From Niallia sp052318935 (GTDB lineage Bacteria > Bacillota > Bacilli > Bacillales > Cytobacillaceae), in assembly GCA_052318935.1 (NCBI GenBank), contig JBQRKO010000001.1: a stretch of 64,000 bases of DNA. One strand, given 5' to 3'. The translations under genes were made by a program, and so were the position numbers. This document shows, piece after piece, positions 8,682 through 17,886 of the stretch (positions are counted from its first letter, which is position 1; every line of letters starts with the position of its first letter). The notes below the pieces were generated by a model that did no database searches, was not told the DNA's origin, and saw only the letters and a program-made list of their open reading frames with translations.

Positions 8682-9812
8682 GTGAAAACATGGATAAAGC
8701 TTTTCTTTTTTGTTTTTATCGTGTATGCATGTTATCAATATATACAAGGGAAAAATGGTTCAGTTTCCTTTTCAAATACAATAGATCGTCTAAAAACGGA
8801 AGTGAATCAAGATTCTATTACTTCTTTTTATCATGATGTACAAGAGGAATGGAGTAAGGCAAAAACACTTTTTCAAGAAGCACAGAATACATTGCCAGAT
8901 TGGAATGTTGAAAAAGAACAAAAAAAACTGGAACAGCCAAATTTAACAGCACCAACCAAACATACTTTTTCCATCTATAATATTCAAATTGGGGATAAAA
9001 AAGCATCTGTAGAAAATCAATTAGGCGAAGCGAAACGTCATAGTAGAAATGAATACGGAATTGATTGGTATGTATATCACCAAAACTATCAACATTATGT
9101 AATGGTTGCATATGATGAACAGCAATCTGTAACAGCGTTATATACGAATCAGGATCTAATCGCTTCGAAAATAGGAATTCAAAAAGGTACGAGTAAAAGT
9201 TCCGTATTAAAAACGTTAGGAAAGCCCTTAACCGAATTACAAAAGGGATTTGTTTATTATAAGCTTCCTGCTGATCGAGATTATGAAATGTTTTTATTAG
9301 ATAAGGAATATGTTACCGTGTTTTTTGATAAAGAAGAAGCTAACACTGTTACGGCTATGCAAATAATTGCTGAAGGACTGGAAGAAAAACGAAATGATTT
9401 TTATACAAAAAGCTCGTCTGATTTACAAGTCGGTTTTGAGTACCAATTGTTTGATTTAACCAATGCCAGCAGAGTAAATAATGGATTATCACCATTAAAA
9501 TGGGATGACCATGTGAAAGAAACAGCCCGTAAGCATAGTAAAGATATGGCCGTAAACAACTATTTTGATCATACTAATTTAGAAGAAGAATCTCCATTTG
9601 ACCGCATGCTTGAAGATGGCATCCGATACCATACAGCTGGTGAAAACCTTGCTTACGGACAATACAGCAGTATATTTGCTCATGAAGGCTTAATGAATTC
9701 ACCTGGCCATCGGAAAAATATTTTACAAAAAAGTTTTAACTATTTAGGAATTGGTGTCGCATTTAACGCTAATTCTCAACCATACTACACAGAGAATTTT
9801 TATTCACCTTAA
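8682..9812 (+). CDS. ylbC: CAP-domain protein YlbC, membrane-anchored or secreted
   Basis: This 376-residue protein has an uncleaved or cleaved N-terminal hydrophobic segment (residues 4-20), a charged linker, a CAP-associated N-terminal domain (about residues 100-235, beginning IQIGDKKASVENQLG) and a C-terminal CAP/SCP domain (about 255-375). The CAP domain shows the expected histidines and glutamates in HSKDMAVNNYFDHTN, GENLAYG and MNSPGHRKNIL. The GTG start at 8682 follows AAAGGAGGAG. Its role in Bacillus is not established; the domain layout is that of YlbC. It appears monocistronic and is followed by a family A repeat. Confidence 0.88.
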   Translation: MKTWIKLFFFVFIVYACYQYIQGKNGSVSFSNTIDRLKTEVNQDSITSFYHDVQEEWSKAKTLFQEAQNTLPDWNVEKEQKKLEQPNLTAPTKHTFSIYNIQIGDKKASVENQLGEAKRHSRNEYGIDWYVYHQNYQHYVMVAYDEQQSVTALYTNQDLIASKIGIQKGTSKSSVLKTLGKPLTELQKGFVYYKLPADRDYEMFLLDKEYVTVFFDKEEANTVTAMQIIAEGLEEKRNDFYTKSSSDLQVGFEYQLFDLTNASRVNNGLSPLKWDDHVKETARKHSKDMAVNNYFDHTNLEEESPFDRMLEDGIRYHTAGENLAYGQYSSIFAHEGLMNSPGHRKNILQKSFNYLGIGVAFNANSQPYYTENFYSP

Positions 9813-9813
9813 T

Positions 9814-10014
9814 AAGAAATGCGGAAGCGCCTTGCTCAGCCCCGAAGAAAAATGTTCTCTTGACTCAAAAGTGTCTTTTACTTTTAGAGTCAAGAGGTTA
9901 TCTTTCACAGGGGCTAGGCGCTGGCCGATTAAGAACGCCACGTCCTGTGGCAACATCGGCACTTGTACATCCTGTACGTCGAAGCTGGATCGAGAAAAAG
10001 CGGAAGCGCCCGTA
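9814..10014 (+). repeat. Dispersed repeat family A, compound copy
   Basis: The element starts AAGAAATGCGGAAGCGCCTT after the ylbC stop. It contains the dyad TCTTGACTC...GAGTCAAGA and the pair AGCCCC...GGGGCT. Near 9930 the usual end is replaced by a segment with CCACGTCCTGTGGCAAC, which recurs in the copy near 51.4 kb. A second AAAAAGCGGAAGCGCC start follows at 9993. Confidence 0.85.
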
Positions 10015-10052
10015 TAAAGACTCGTACTAATTGTACGTCACTATACGAGCGC
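10004..10052. terminator. Hairpin between ylbC and the AEC gene
   Basis: AGCGCCCGTATA and TATACGAGCGCT form an interrupted stem, followed on the plus strand by AATTTTTCC. It can end transcripts from ylbC and perhaps also from the convergent AEC gene. Confidence 0.6.
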
Positions 10053-10072
10053 TAATTTTTCCTGTTCTTCAA

Positions 10073-10984
10073 TTAAACAAGCATATTTCCGATAACCCAT
10101 AATAACACAAAACTTAATAATATCGATATATTCGCAGCGGTCCCAACAAAACGCTGATTATATTTGAATTCTATACTATATGGTAAAGCAGCAGATGCCA
10201 TTGGAAGTATAAGGGCAATTAGTACAGTATAACGAAACATATCTTCTACAGGCAATAAATAAAAGCCTAAAACACCTACTATAAGTCCTACTCCATATCT
10301 TAATCCTAATACTTTTCCAATCCCTCTCCAATAACTTTTCTCAAAGGAAAAATTCAAATAAATTCCTAATAATAATAAGGATAATGACATATTTGCTTTT
10401 CCAATAATCCCCGCAACTTCAACAGCTGTATCAGGTAAGTGCAGCCCACTTAAATTAACAATAAATATAATAAAATATGTCATTAAAGGAATAGATTTCC
10501 TCAGTTTGTTAACAATATGCTTAAAATCTAAAACTTCCCCTTCTTTTGAATAATAGCTGCCAATTAAATAATTTAAACCAAATATGATAAAAGCATTTCC
10601 TACATCAAACATGCCAAAATACTTAAGCCCTGCTTGTCCCCAAATTCCTTCCACTAATGGAAATGCAAATAATCCAATATTAAATCCAGGAATAAGCATG
10701 CTAAGCATCCCTTTATCATGTCTTGTTTCTTTTCTAAATAAATATAATCCGATAACAGCAACGAGCATGCCATACAAAAGCCCTAATATGACTAACATAA
10801 TCAATGAGAGTTCCATTTTAATATTATGAAAGGTATAAATGATTAGACAAGGTAATGTAATATTAAAAATAACTCGAGCAATTGCTTCCCCATCTTTTTC
10901 TTTTAATATATTCCATCTTTTAAAACAATAGCCTAAACCAATAATAATAATGGAATATAAAAACTGTATATTTAAACTGTCCAT
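10073..10984 (-). CDS. AEC-family membrane permease (auxin efflux/malate permease type)
   Basis: This 303-residue protein is hydrophobic throughout, with about ten predicted membrane segments, an early NITLPCLIIYTF helix and a late LILPMASAALPYSIE motif. Both fit the AEC family, whose bacterial members export malate, auxin-like acids or other organic anions. The frame continues 41 codons upstream, but ATG 10984 (MDSLNIQFLYS) has GGGAG nine bases ahead and starts with a membrane segment, so I place the start there. Substrate and partners are unknown. Confidence 0.8.
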   Translation of the reverse strand: MDSLNIQFLYSIIIIGLGYCFKRWNILKEKDGEAIARVIFNITLPCLIIYTFHNIKMELSLIMLVILGLLYGMLVAVIGLYLFRKETRHDKGMLSMLIPGFNIGLFAFPLVEGIWGQAGLKYFGMFDVGNAFIIFGLNYLIGSYYSKEGEVLDFKHIVNKLRKSIPLMTYFIIFIVNLSGLHLPDTAVEVAGIIGKANMSLSLLLLGIYLNFSFEKSYWRGIGKVLGLRYGVGLIVGVLGFYLLPVEDMFRYTVLIALILPMASAALPYSIEFKYNQRFVGTAANISILLSFVLLWVIGNMLV

Positions 10985-11148
10985 TTTGCATAACTCCCAA
11001 CATATGTTCACTCCACAAAACACAAGACATAATCCTACTCTATTATAGAGAATATGCACAGCTGCTGTAAATGAGGATATGAAAAAAATCTTAGTTGAGA
11101 TCAGCAATAAAAAGCTTTTGATTCTCTTTAAGGTTATCTTTTATTTCC

Positions 11149-11356
11149 ACTCTTTTCGTATAGATTACTGTTATTTACCCCGCAGCCTGAATACACTTCG
11201 CTTTCCGGACGAGTGCCGAGCCTCCTCGTCGCTATGCTCCTGTGGGGTCTCGTCTTTCTCGCTTTTTCCGCAGGAGTCTACGTGTATTCAGGCTGCTCAG
11301 TGCTTCATCCATGTTTATTATTTTATTCAATAACAACAAACTTTTAAAAAACAGCC
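11149..11356 (+). repeat. Dispersed repeat family B copy
   Basis: The ~208-base element carries GCAGCCTGAATACAC and its complement GTGTATTCAGGCTGC around a core with CTCCTGTGGGGTCTCGTC. It ends in AACAACAAAC...AACAGCC. The left end, usually GGCTGTTTTCGTATAG, is partly decayed here (TCTTTTCGTATAG). Confidence 0.8.
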
Positions 11357-11387
11357 TTTATTTTAAAATACCATTATTGATTATCAA

Positions 11388-11540
11388 AAGGTCAGGGAAT
11401 GCACTCCCTTTCCATGGACATACTTTCAAGCCTCCTCGCTCGTTTCTCTGCGGGTCTAGTTCAACCCGTTTTTCCGCAGGAGTCTTACAGATTCTCTTCC
11501 TATAAACAACATTATCGTTTAACAGAGTTTATTTTAAAAG
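11388..11540 (+). repeat. Dispersed repeat family C copy
   Basis: The element begins GGTCAGGGAATGCACTCCCT and includes AAGCCTCCTCGCTCGTTTCT. It shares CCGCAGGAGTCT with family B. The inverted partner lies near 8078-8190. Confidence 0.65.
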
Positions 11541-11593
11541 TAATATCATTTGGATGCGTAAAATTTTTTGTTTATAAAATAAATGAAGCCTGA

Positions 11594-11638
11594 AAAAGAA
11601 GTCACCCATAACATATACTTTATGGGATAGACTTTTTT
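11594..11638. terminator. Hairpin of uncertain use upstream of repeats
   Basis: AAGTC-CCCATAA and TTATGGG-GACTT pair with small bulges and are followed on the plus strand by TTTTTTCG. No plus-strand gene ends here, so it may belong to the repeat cluster or act on allB transcripts. Confidence 0.4.
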
Positions 11639-11722
11639 CGAGCCTCATTTTATTTCTTCATTTAATTTAATGGTAATTCATTACCGGTTCCCTATAGATT
11701 CAGCGTGCTGAATCTATTTACC

Positions 11723-13030
11723 TTAATCCTCGTATACAACCGCACCTGCAATAATCGTTTGTTTTATTTTCCCTCTAAACTCTCTGCCAACATAAGGACT
11801 TTGTTTATTCCGATATAATAAATCTTCCTTATTTAAAATAAACGCTTCTTCTAAATCAACCAATACGAAATCAGCGTCCTTGTTTACAAAAATGCTGCCT
11901 TTCTGCTCTTCTAATCCAAATCGTTTTGCAGGATTTAAAGAAAATACATTCGCTAATTGAGGAAGAGATACTTGTCTTTTCCAGTATCCTTCTTCTAATA
12001 AAATATTAAAGGTAGATTGGCAGCCAGAAATTCCACCCCATGCTTCTAAAAAGCTCCCTTCCTTCATAAAAGCTGGTGATGGGGAGTGATCCGAAGCAAT
12101 CGTATCAATTTCACCATTTTTTACTGCTTCCCACAATGCTTCTATTTCCGTTTGATCCCGTAATGGCGGAGCACATTTAGCAACCGCACCTAATGATTCT
12201 AAGTCCTCGATTGTTAATGATAAATAATGTGGACATGTTTCTACTGTCACGTCAATCCCTTTTTGTTTAGCAGCTAAAATCGGTTCTAACACTTTAGTAC
12301 TGCTTATATGTACAATATGCAGTTTACATTTCGTTGCTTCTGCATACGCAAGAATTCTTTGCACAGCTTCCACTTCTGAATAGATGGGCCTTGAAGAAGA
12401 AAAAGATGCAGCTCGATTATCGTTTGCTTCCGCTGTTAATTTTCCTAAATGGGACGTAATCACGTCACTTTCTGCATGGACAGCTAATATGCCATCGAAT
12501 GCCGCAATTTTCTCCATTGCTGTATAAAGGGTTTGATCATCGGAGCTTTTAAAATCTTCAATTCCACTGTTTGACATAAATGCTTTAAATCCAATAACAC
12601 CTGATTGCATTAACGCTTCTAAGTCATCTGCATTACCAGGTACTACCCCTCCCCACAATCGATAATCAACGATTGATTTTTCTTCTGCGATTGTATTTTT
12701 TAGCTCAAATGCACTTTTTGTCGTCGTAGGTGGATGACTGTTTAATGGCATATCAAAAAAAAGAGTAACACCACCGGCTGCGAGACTTTTGCTGCCCGTT
12801 TCAAATCCTTCCCATTCTGTTCTCCCAGGTTCATTAAAATGAACATGGGAATCTATCAAACCTGGAAATATATGTAATCCCGTGGCATCAATCGTTTGTT
12901 TCGCCTCTATTTCATCTGGAAGTTCAGATAAAGTGACAATTTTCCCATTTAATACCCCGATATCTTCTTTTACAACTTCCTTTTCTTTTACTACAGATCC
13001 ATTTCGAATAATTAAATCATATTTTTCCAT
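11723..13030 (-). CDS. allB: Allantoinase
   Basis: This 435-residue amidohydrolase opens the hydantoin ring of allantoin to give allantoate, a late step of purine degradation. The metal-binding DSHVHFNEPGRTEWEGF lies near residue 60, the carbamylated lysine is in IGFKAFMSN near 148, and ETCPHYL and IASDHSP supply the remaining ligands. This pattern separates it from dihydropyrimidinase and fits PucH/AllB. ATG 13030 has GGAAGGGAG upstream. It is the last gene of the purine cluster, 117 bases after uraH, and probably shares its transcript. Confidence 0.93.
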   Translation of the reverse strand: MEKYDLIIRNGSVVKEKEVVKEDIGVLNGKIVTLSELPDEIEAKQTIDATGLHIFPGLIDSHVHFNEPGRTEWEGFETGSKSLAAGGVTLFFDMPLNSHPPTTTKSAFELKNTIAEEKSIVDYRLWGGVVPGNADDLEALMQSGVIGFKAFMSNSGIEDFKSSDDQTLYTAMEKIAAFDGILAVHAESDVITSHLGKLTAEANDNRAASFSSSRPIYSEVEAVQRILAYAEATKCKLHIVHISSTKVLEPILAAKQKGIDVTVETCPHYLSLTIEDLESLGAVAKCAPPLRDQTEIEALWEAVKNGEIDTIASDHSPSPAFMKEGSFLEAWGGISGCQSTFNILLEEGYWKRQVSLPQLANVFSLNPAKRFGLEEQKGSIFVNKDADFVLVDLEEAFILNKEDLLYRNKQSPYVGREFRGKIKQTIIAGAVVYED

Positions 13031-13147
13031 AAAAAGCTCCCTTCCTTTTTGCCTATTGTTAACACGTTTGTATGAAATAAATTAAGAACGTTTCATTTAA
13101 AATGATAAAAATATAAACTTGTCCCATTTCCTTTCAAAAACACATCG

Positions 13148-13501
13148 TCAGCTGCCGCGATATGTCTGGTATCCCCAAGCAGAGAGAAGCAGCGGAATAT
13201 GGTAATGTTTTTCTTCACTCCTTGCATAAAAACGGATCGGAATGGTTTTTAGAAATGGTTGTTTTTGTTCATCATTCGAAAACTTTTGATAATAATCTTC
13301 AATCAAAAAAAGCAATTCATACTCTCCTGTTTCAACTGTTTCCAATAAAACCGTATCCACTCTGCCGTCATCGTTTGTTTTGCCTTCTGCTATAAAGACT
13401 TTTTTATTATCTCCTTCCCATTTCCATAGTTCCACTTTAATATCGCTTGCTGGTTTTCCATTTACTAAATCAAGAATATGTGTTGTAATCCCTGTTTTCA
13501 T
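13148..13501 (-). CDS. uraH: 5-hydroxyisourate hydrolase
   Basis: This 117-residue transthyretin-like enzyme hydrolyses 5-hydroxyisourate to OHCU. The N-terminal THILDLVNGKPA, the central RVDT and the diagnostic C-terminal tetrapeptide YRGS are all present, so it is the enzyme rather than a hormone-binding transthyretin. AGGAGATTCAA precedes ATG 13501. It sits between uraD and allB in pathway order. Confidence 0.94.
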   Translation of the reverse strand: MKTGITTHILDLVNGKPASDIKVELWKWEGDNKKVFIAEGKTNDDGRVDTVLLETVETGEYELLFLIEDYYQKFSNDEQKQPFLKTIPIRFYARSEEKHYHIPLLLSAWGYQTYRGS

Positions 13502-13650
13502 TTGAATCTCCTATTCTATTAATATCATACAATTGTATACAATGGTAATGCTAACTATTTATTAAGATTGTTTTCAAATAAGTGACAAATTAGAAGCAAT
13601 CCAACGAAAAGATTCGTGTCTTTCAATTCATACCTTTTTGAACATCCTAT

Positions 13651-14166
13651 TTAAGAAATCGTTTCTGTTTTTTCAATAATTAGATCCTGCAACCGGAATA
13701 ATACAATCTTCTGAATTTGAGCTAAAGCTGTTTGAAATTCTTGGTCCGGCTCTTGATTTAATCTTGTTTCCATTTCACTGTAAATGGAGTCTTTTGTATG
13801 CCCTTTTACTGCTAAAATAAATGGAAAACTAAATTTATCTAAATAAGCTTTATTTAAATTTGCAAAATTGTTATACTCTTCTTCCGTTAATGTATCTAGG
13901 CCTGCTCCCTTTTGTTCTTTCACGGAAGACTCTGTCATTTGGATTCGACCAGCTAAGTCAGGATGTGCACGAATTAAATCTAACTGATCTTCCTTTGCTG
14001 CTTCTTTCACAACATTTACCATTGTATCGTACAAAGCTTCGAAATTATTAAATGGTTTAAAACCCCAAGATTTTTTGGCAATCCAAGGGGTATGTTCGAA
14101 TACCCATCCTATCTCTTTAATAAACTCCGTTTGATCCATCTTATTTATTTGTTCTAATGTATACAA
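13651..14166 (-). CDS. uraD: OHCU decarboxylase (stand-alone)
   Basis: This 171-residue helical enzyme decarboxylates OHCU to S-allantoin. The family signature LIRAHPDLAGR, with the catalytic histidine, lies near residue 67; EEEYNNFANLNKAYLDKF and FPFILAVKG follow. In Bacillus subtilis this domain is fused to urate oxidase as PucL; here it ends at its own stop and no uricase domain follows. The start is a TTG at 14166 with GGAAGTGG upstream. It lies 36 bases after pucE in the same direction. Confidence 0.92.
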   Translation of the reverse strand: MYTLEQINKMDQTEFIKEIGWVFEHTPWIAKKSWGFKPFNNFEALYDTMVNVVKEAAKEDQLDLIRAHPDLAGRIQMTESSVKEQKGAGLDTLTEEEYNNFANLNKAYLDKFSFPFILAVKGHTKDSIYSEMETRLNQEPDQEFQTALAQIQKIVLFRLQDLIIEKTETIS

Positions 14167-14202
14167 TACGCCACTTCCATTCCAATATGTTATTTTTCTT
14201 GT

Positions 14203-14679
14203 CTATTTTTCTTCGAGTAAATCCACTGCCCGTAGAATTCCTTCATATCCTGTACAACGGCATAAATTTCCTGATAAAGCTTGCAAAACTTCTTCACGGC
14301 TTGGTTTGTTTTTTTCATCTATTAATGTTTTTAAAGCCATAATCATACCAGGTGTACAATATCCGCATTGTAGGGCACCTCCTTTTAAAAACGCTTCTTG
14401 AATAGGATGAAGTGTTTCGGTTGAAACACTTTCAATCGTTTGGATAACTGCTTCTTCTAACTGATAAGCCATGACAAGACAGCTATTCACTAATTTACCA
14501 TTCATAATTACAGAACAAGCCCCGCATCTTCCCACTTCACAGGAGACTTTTGTACCGGTTAATTGTAATTCCATCCTTAGTATATCTACTAATCTATAAG
14601 TTGGAGGGACATGTAATTCCTCTAACACACCGTTAATTTTCACCCGCACTGTTTTCGTTACTGAATTTTTCGTTTCCAT
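14203..14679 (-). CDS. pucE: Xanthine dehydrogenase iron-sulfur subunit
   Basis: This 158-residue protein binds the two [2Fe-2S] clusters that carry electrons from the molybdenum centre to FAD. The plant-ferredoxin-type set is Cys47, Cys52, Cys55 and Cys67 (CEVGRCGAC), and the helical domain holds Cys105, Cys108, Cys140 and Cys142 (CGYC and CRC). Length and order match PucE. It follows pucD by 20 bases and must be translated from the same message. Confidence 0.94.
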   Translation of the reverse strand: METKNSVTKTVRVKINGVLEELHVPPTYRLVDILRMELQLTGTKVSCEVGRCGACSVIMNGKLVNSCLVMAYQLEEAVIQTIESVSTETLHPIQEAFLKGGALQCGYCTPGMIMALKTLIDEKNKPSREEVLQALSGNLCRCTGYEGILRAVDLLEEK

Positions 14680-14699
14680 CCATTTCCCTCCGCTCTACA

Positions 14700-16991
14700 C
14701 TATAAACGTTTGGTTTGTTCTTTCGTAAACAAATGATTGGAAACAATATCCAACAGCTCTTCTGAATGAATTGGTAACTTATTAACCCAATGTCCTGTTG
14801 CATCATGAATGGCTGCAACGATTGCCGGGGCGACTGCTACAGAGCCTATTTCACCAACTCCTCTAGGTCCATATTCATCTCCATCTACAAGTGATTCGAT
14901 TGCAATCACATTTGTTTCTGTTGGAATATCTACTATAGTTGGAACCAAATACGAGTCAAGATTTTCTGTCATATAACGACCGTTTTCCATTGTAGCATCT
15001 TCAAACAATGTAAAACCTAGCGCCATATTGGCGCCGCCTTCTATTTGTCCTAAGTAGCCCATCGGATTAACAATTGGTCCTGCAGAGATGACATGATCCA
15101 TTTTTGTCACATTTACTCTTCCCGTTAATATATCTACTTCAACTGCAGTTGCAACACCAGCAAAGGAATATAAAAAATGTCCTCCGTCAATACTGGTTGG
15201 GGTGGTTGGAAAGTGATAATCCGCCGCAACAACTGGCAATTCATCTAAAGTAAGCGCTAATTCTTTGTAGGAAAGCACCATTTTTTGTTCTGATTCACTA
15301 TTTTTTTTATACCAAACACCCCCAACACCGACAGATAAATCTTCTTTATTAACATTTTTAATACTGGAAACATCCTGCAATACTTTTTCAATCCATGCTC
15401 CCTTTAATCGGCGAATTCCATGCCATGCCATATTTGTCGCTCTTGATGCAGTTGATGAACCTGAATGGGGAACTTTTGAGGTATCGCCAATTATAATGTC
15501 AATATCTTCAGAAGAACAATTAAATGCTTCTGTCATCATCATATCAATACTCGAAATTAATCCTTGACCACATTCCTCAAAACCGAATGCAACTTCTATT
15601 TTCCCTTCCTTATTTAAAGAAATTCTTGCTCCTGACGGGTCTGATCTATTATATCCGAGACCTCCTCCATGCATCGTAATACTATATCCTGTTCCGTATA
15701 ACTTCCATGGATTAGATGCAGCAGTTTCTTTCTTTAATACAGATGATTGTAGGATTTTTTCGAGAACTTGTTTGGCACCATCAGTTGGCGCAATTAATTG
15801 GTTTACGGGGCCAAGATCTTTTGTTCCGCGAATATTTTTTAAACGAATTTCACTGCTGAGCAGGTTCATTTTTTCCGCTAATCGCTCTATTTGTGTTTCC
15901 AGCGCAAAGGTGATTTGATTACCGCCAAAACCTCGGAATTCCCCTGAAACACCGTTATTTGTATAAACGGAATAACCTTCCACATCTACAATATCTATCA
16001 TATAAGGGCCAGTGCTATGTTCAACGGCAAAATCTAATACAGCAGGACCTAACGTGGCATACGCTCCAGTATCCGCAATAATTTTCACCTTATGTGCAAG
16101 TAATTTTCCATCTTGATCGACGCCTGTTTTCATTGTAATCTTCATTGGATGTCTTTTTAATCCTGCTTTGATGGAAGTTCTTCTGGATTGATGAATTTTC
16201 ACTGGCTTTCCAGTTTTTAACGCTAATAAACATATATATGGCTGAATGTTTAATTCATCTTTCCCGCCAAATGAACCTCCTATAGGACTTGAAATAACGC
16301 GAATATTGTCTGCATCCATATTTAAAATTCTTGCCAATTGCATTTGATCTTTAAAGCCATGCTGGGTAGGTGCGTATAATGTGATTCCTCCATTTTCTTC
16401 GGGGATCGCCACGCCTCCTTCTGTTTCCATATAAGCATGCATTTGCCTTGGCGTGTCATACGTTTCCTCGACAATACATGTACATTTTGAAAATGCTGCT
16501 TCTATATCTTCCCCTTTTTGATAAGTGGCTTTATGAAGCAAGTTACCATTTTCATGCAGCTTACTTGTTGTATCTAATAAGCTTTCTTCCGGGTCGGTGA
16601 TAGGTGTTAACGGCGTATATTCAACTTTAATAAGAGAGGCTGCTTTTTCTGCCACTTCCTTTGAAACGGCTGCTATTGCAGCAATAGCATCTCCAACATA
16701 TCTCACTTTCTTGTCACAAAGTACTGGTTGATCCGGAATGATGATGCCAAAACCATTTAATCCCGGAACATCTTTATGAGTAATAACTGAAAATACACCA
16801 GGCAAAACTTCAGCCTCTGTTGTATCGATAGAAAGAATGGTTGCAAACGGATATTCACTTCGCAAAACAGTTGCGTAAAGCATATCAGGAAATGCCATAT
16901 CGGTTAAATACTTTAACTCACCAGTTACTTTTCCTTTACCATCTCTTCTTATTTTCCATCGCGAGCCAGCACCCTCTTTCGTTAATACCAA
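14700..16991 (-). CDS. pucD: Xanthine dehydrogenase molybdenum-binding subunit
   Basis: This 763-residue catalytic subunit hydroxylates hypoxanthine and xanthine. The N-terminal a/b hammerhead (about residues 15-120) is followed by cofactor-binding motifs: GGSFGGKDE near 240, EFRGFGGNQ near 345 and FGFEECGQG near 475. RGVGEIGSVAVAPA near 715 carries the catalytic glutamate. The start is a TTG at 16991 preceded by GGGGGCGAGG; no better start is near. It lies between pucC and pucE with short gaps, so the three subunits are made together. Confidence 0.94.
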   Translation of the reverse strand: MVLTKEGAGSRWKIRRDGKGKVTGELKYLTDMAFPDMLYATVLRSEYPFATILSIDTTEAEVLPGVFSVITHKDVPGLNGFGIIIPDQPVLCDKKVRYVGDAIAAIAAVSKEVAEKAASLIKVEYTPLTPITDPEESLLDTTSKLHENGNLLHKATYQKGEDIEAAFSKCTCIVEETYDTPRQMHAYMETEGGVAIPEENGGITLYAPTQHGFKDQMQLARILNMDADNIRVISSPIGGSFGGKDELNIQPYICLLALKTGKPVKIHQSRRTSIKAGLKRHPMKITMKTGVDQDGKLLAHKVKIIADTGAYATLGPAVLDFAVEHSTGPYMIDIVDVEGYSVYTNNGVSGEFRGFGGNQITFALETQIERLAEKMNLLSSEIRLKNIRGTKDLGPVNQLIAPTDGAKQVLEKILQSSVLKKETAASNPWKLYGTGYSITMHGGGLGYNRSDPSGARISLNKEGKIEVAFGFEECGQGLISSIDMMMTEAFNCSSEDIDIIIGDTSKVPHSGSSTASRATNMAWHGIRRLKGAWIEKVLQDVSSIKNVNKEDLSVGVGGVWYKKNSESEQKMVLSYKELALTLDELPVVAADYHFPTTPTSIDGGHFLYSFAGVATAVEVDILTGRVNVTKMDHVISAGPIVNPMGYLGQIEGGANMALGFTLFEDATMENGRYMTENLDSYLVPTIVDIPTETNVIAIESLVDGDEYGPRGVGEIGSVAVAPAIVAAIHDATGHWVNKLPIHSEELLDIVSNHLFTKEQTKRL

Positions 16992-17019
16992 CTAACCTCG
17001 CCCCCTTTTTTCCTAATCA

Positions 17020-17886
17020 TCAATCTTGATTAAAAATTGATTTACATTGTGCAAAAAAAATATTGGCTGCTACTTTTCTGCGGTATCGCTCTGTGACAAA
17101 AGGATCTGAATAAGAAACAAACCCATTTTCTATTGCTTGATAAATGGGGGCAAAATCTAAGTTTCCAGTATTTCTATGAAGCAGCATTTTTTCAGCAGAC
17201 TCTAACCTAACAGGTTGATGAGCTCCACCACCAATTGCTAGTCTTGCTTCTTCTATTTTTGCATTTGCCTTTTTTATATATCCAGAAACCGATATAATTG
17301 CAGCAGTAAAACTTTCTCTTCTCCCAAGTTTTTGAAAAAAATAATGAACCCCTTCCTTTTGTGTTTGTATCGGAATACGTATTGTTGTAATTAGTTCTAA
17401 AATGTTTGCTTCTTTTTTTGTTTGCAGCCATTCTTTAATAGAAACCACATACTGTTTTTCACCGTTATAAATATTTAATTGGGCATCTAATACTAATAAC
17501 GCAGGAATGGAATCGCCAACTTCACTACAAATATTTCCACCAATGGTTCCTCTGTTTCTAACTGCTGGAGCACCGATTTTGCTGCAAGCATCAGATAACA
17601 CCTTGGCATGTTCCAGTACTAAAGAGTTCTTACAGCATTCTGCAAGGACAGTTGCTGCACCAATTTCTAAATATCGAACGCCCGCTTCTGAAATTTCCTT
17701 TATTCCTGCTAGTTCTATTATTTTCTCCATACTAATTAGATGAGAGGGTCGTTCTATTCCAGCTTCCCAATTCAACTGTAATAACGTGCCGCCTGAAATT
17801 AAGATGCTATTCGATTCGTATACCTTTTTGGCTTTAACGAGCGTTATCGGTATATCTACAATCGTTTGGTAGTAATCTGTTTCCAT
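17020..17886 (-). CDS. pucC: Xanthine dehydrogenase FAD-binding subunit
   Basis: This 288-residue subunit binds FAD and passes electrons from the iron-sulfur protein to the final acceptor. The FAD-binding loops ILISGGTLLQLNWEAG and PAVRNRGTIGGNICS are clear, and the C-terminal domain (QKLGRRESFTAAI onwards) is that of the CO dehydrogenase flavoprotein family. ATG 17886 was chosen over a frame start 21 bases upstream because GAGAGGGGTGG sits just ahead of it. The gene overlaps the 3' end of pucB by 53 bases, a sign of coupled translation. Confidence 0.93.
   Translation of the reverse strand: METDYYQTIVDIPITLVKAKKVYESNSILISGGTLLQLNWEAGIERPSHLISMEKIIELAGIKEISEAGVRYLEIGAATVLAECCKNSLVLEHAKVLSDACSKIGAPAVRNRGTIGGNICSEVGDSIPALLVLDAQLNIYNGEKQYVVSIKEWLQTKKEANILELITTIRIPIQTQKEGVHYFFQKLGRRESFTAAIISVSGYIKKANAKIEEARLAIGGGAHQPVRLESAEKMLLHRNTGNLDFAPIYQAIENGFVSYSDPFVTERYRRKVAANIFFAQCKSIFNQD

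Larger units (their letters stand above)
10985..11722. other. 738-base gap filled by repeat elements
   Basis: Between the AEC gene and allB I find no gene. The interval carries a family B repeat (11149-11356), a family C repeat (11388-11540), a hairpin near 11594-11638 and a short perfect dyad AGATTCAGC/GCTGAATCT at 11696-11715 just past the allB stop. Reading frames here read through repeats and have no ribosome binding sites. Confidence 0.75.

Noticed and set aside
8476..8685. 69-codon plus-strand frame ending over the ylbC start
   Set aside because: There is no ribosome binding site before its ATG, the product has no recognisable pattern, and its end only reads through the ylbC ribosome binding site.
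9751..10017. 88-codon plus-strand frame across the ylbC 3' end
   Set aside because: It reads through the end of ylbC in another frame and then through a family A repeat, so it is a product of the repeat sequence.
11079..11593. Three overlapping plus-strand frames in the gap before allB
   Set aside because: All run through family B and C repeats, lack ribosome binding sites and give odd compositions rich in Ser, Phe and Cys.
14633..14818. 61-codon minus-strand frame over the pucD-pucE junction
   Set aside because: It lies in another frame over coding sequence of two well-supported genes.
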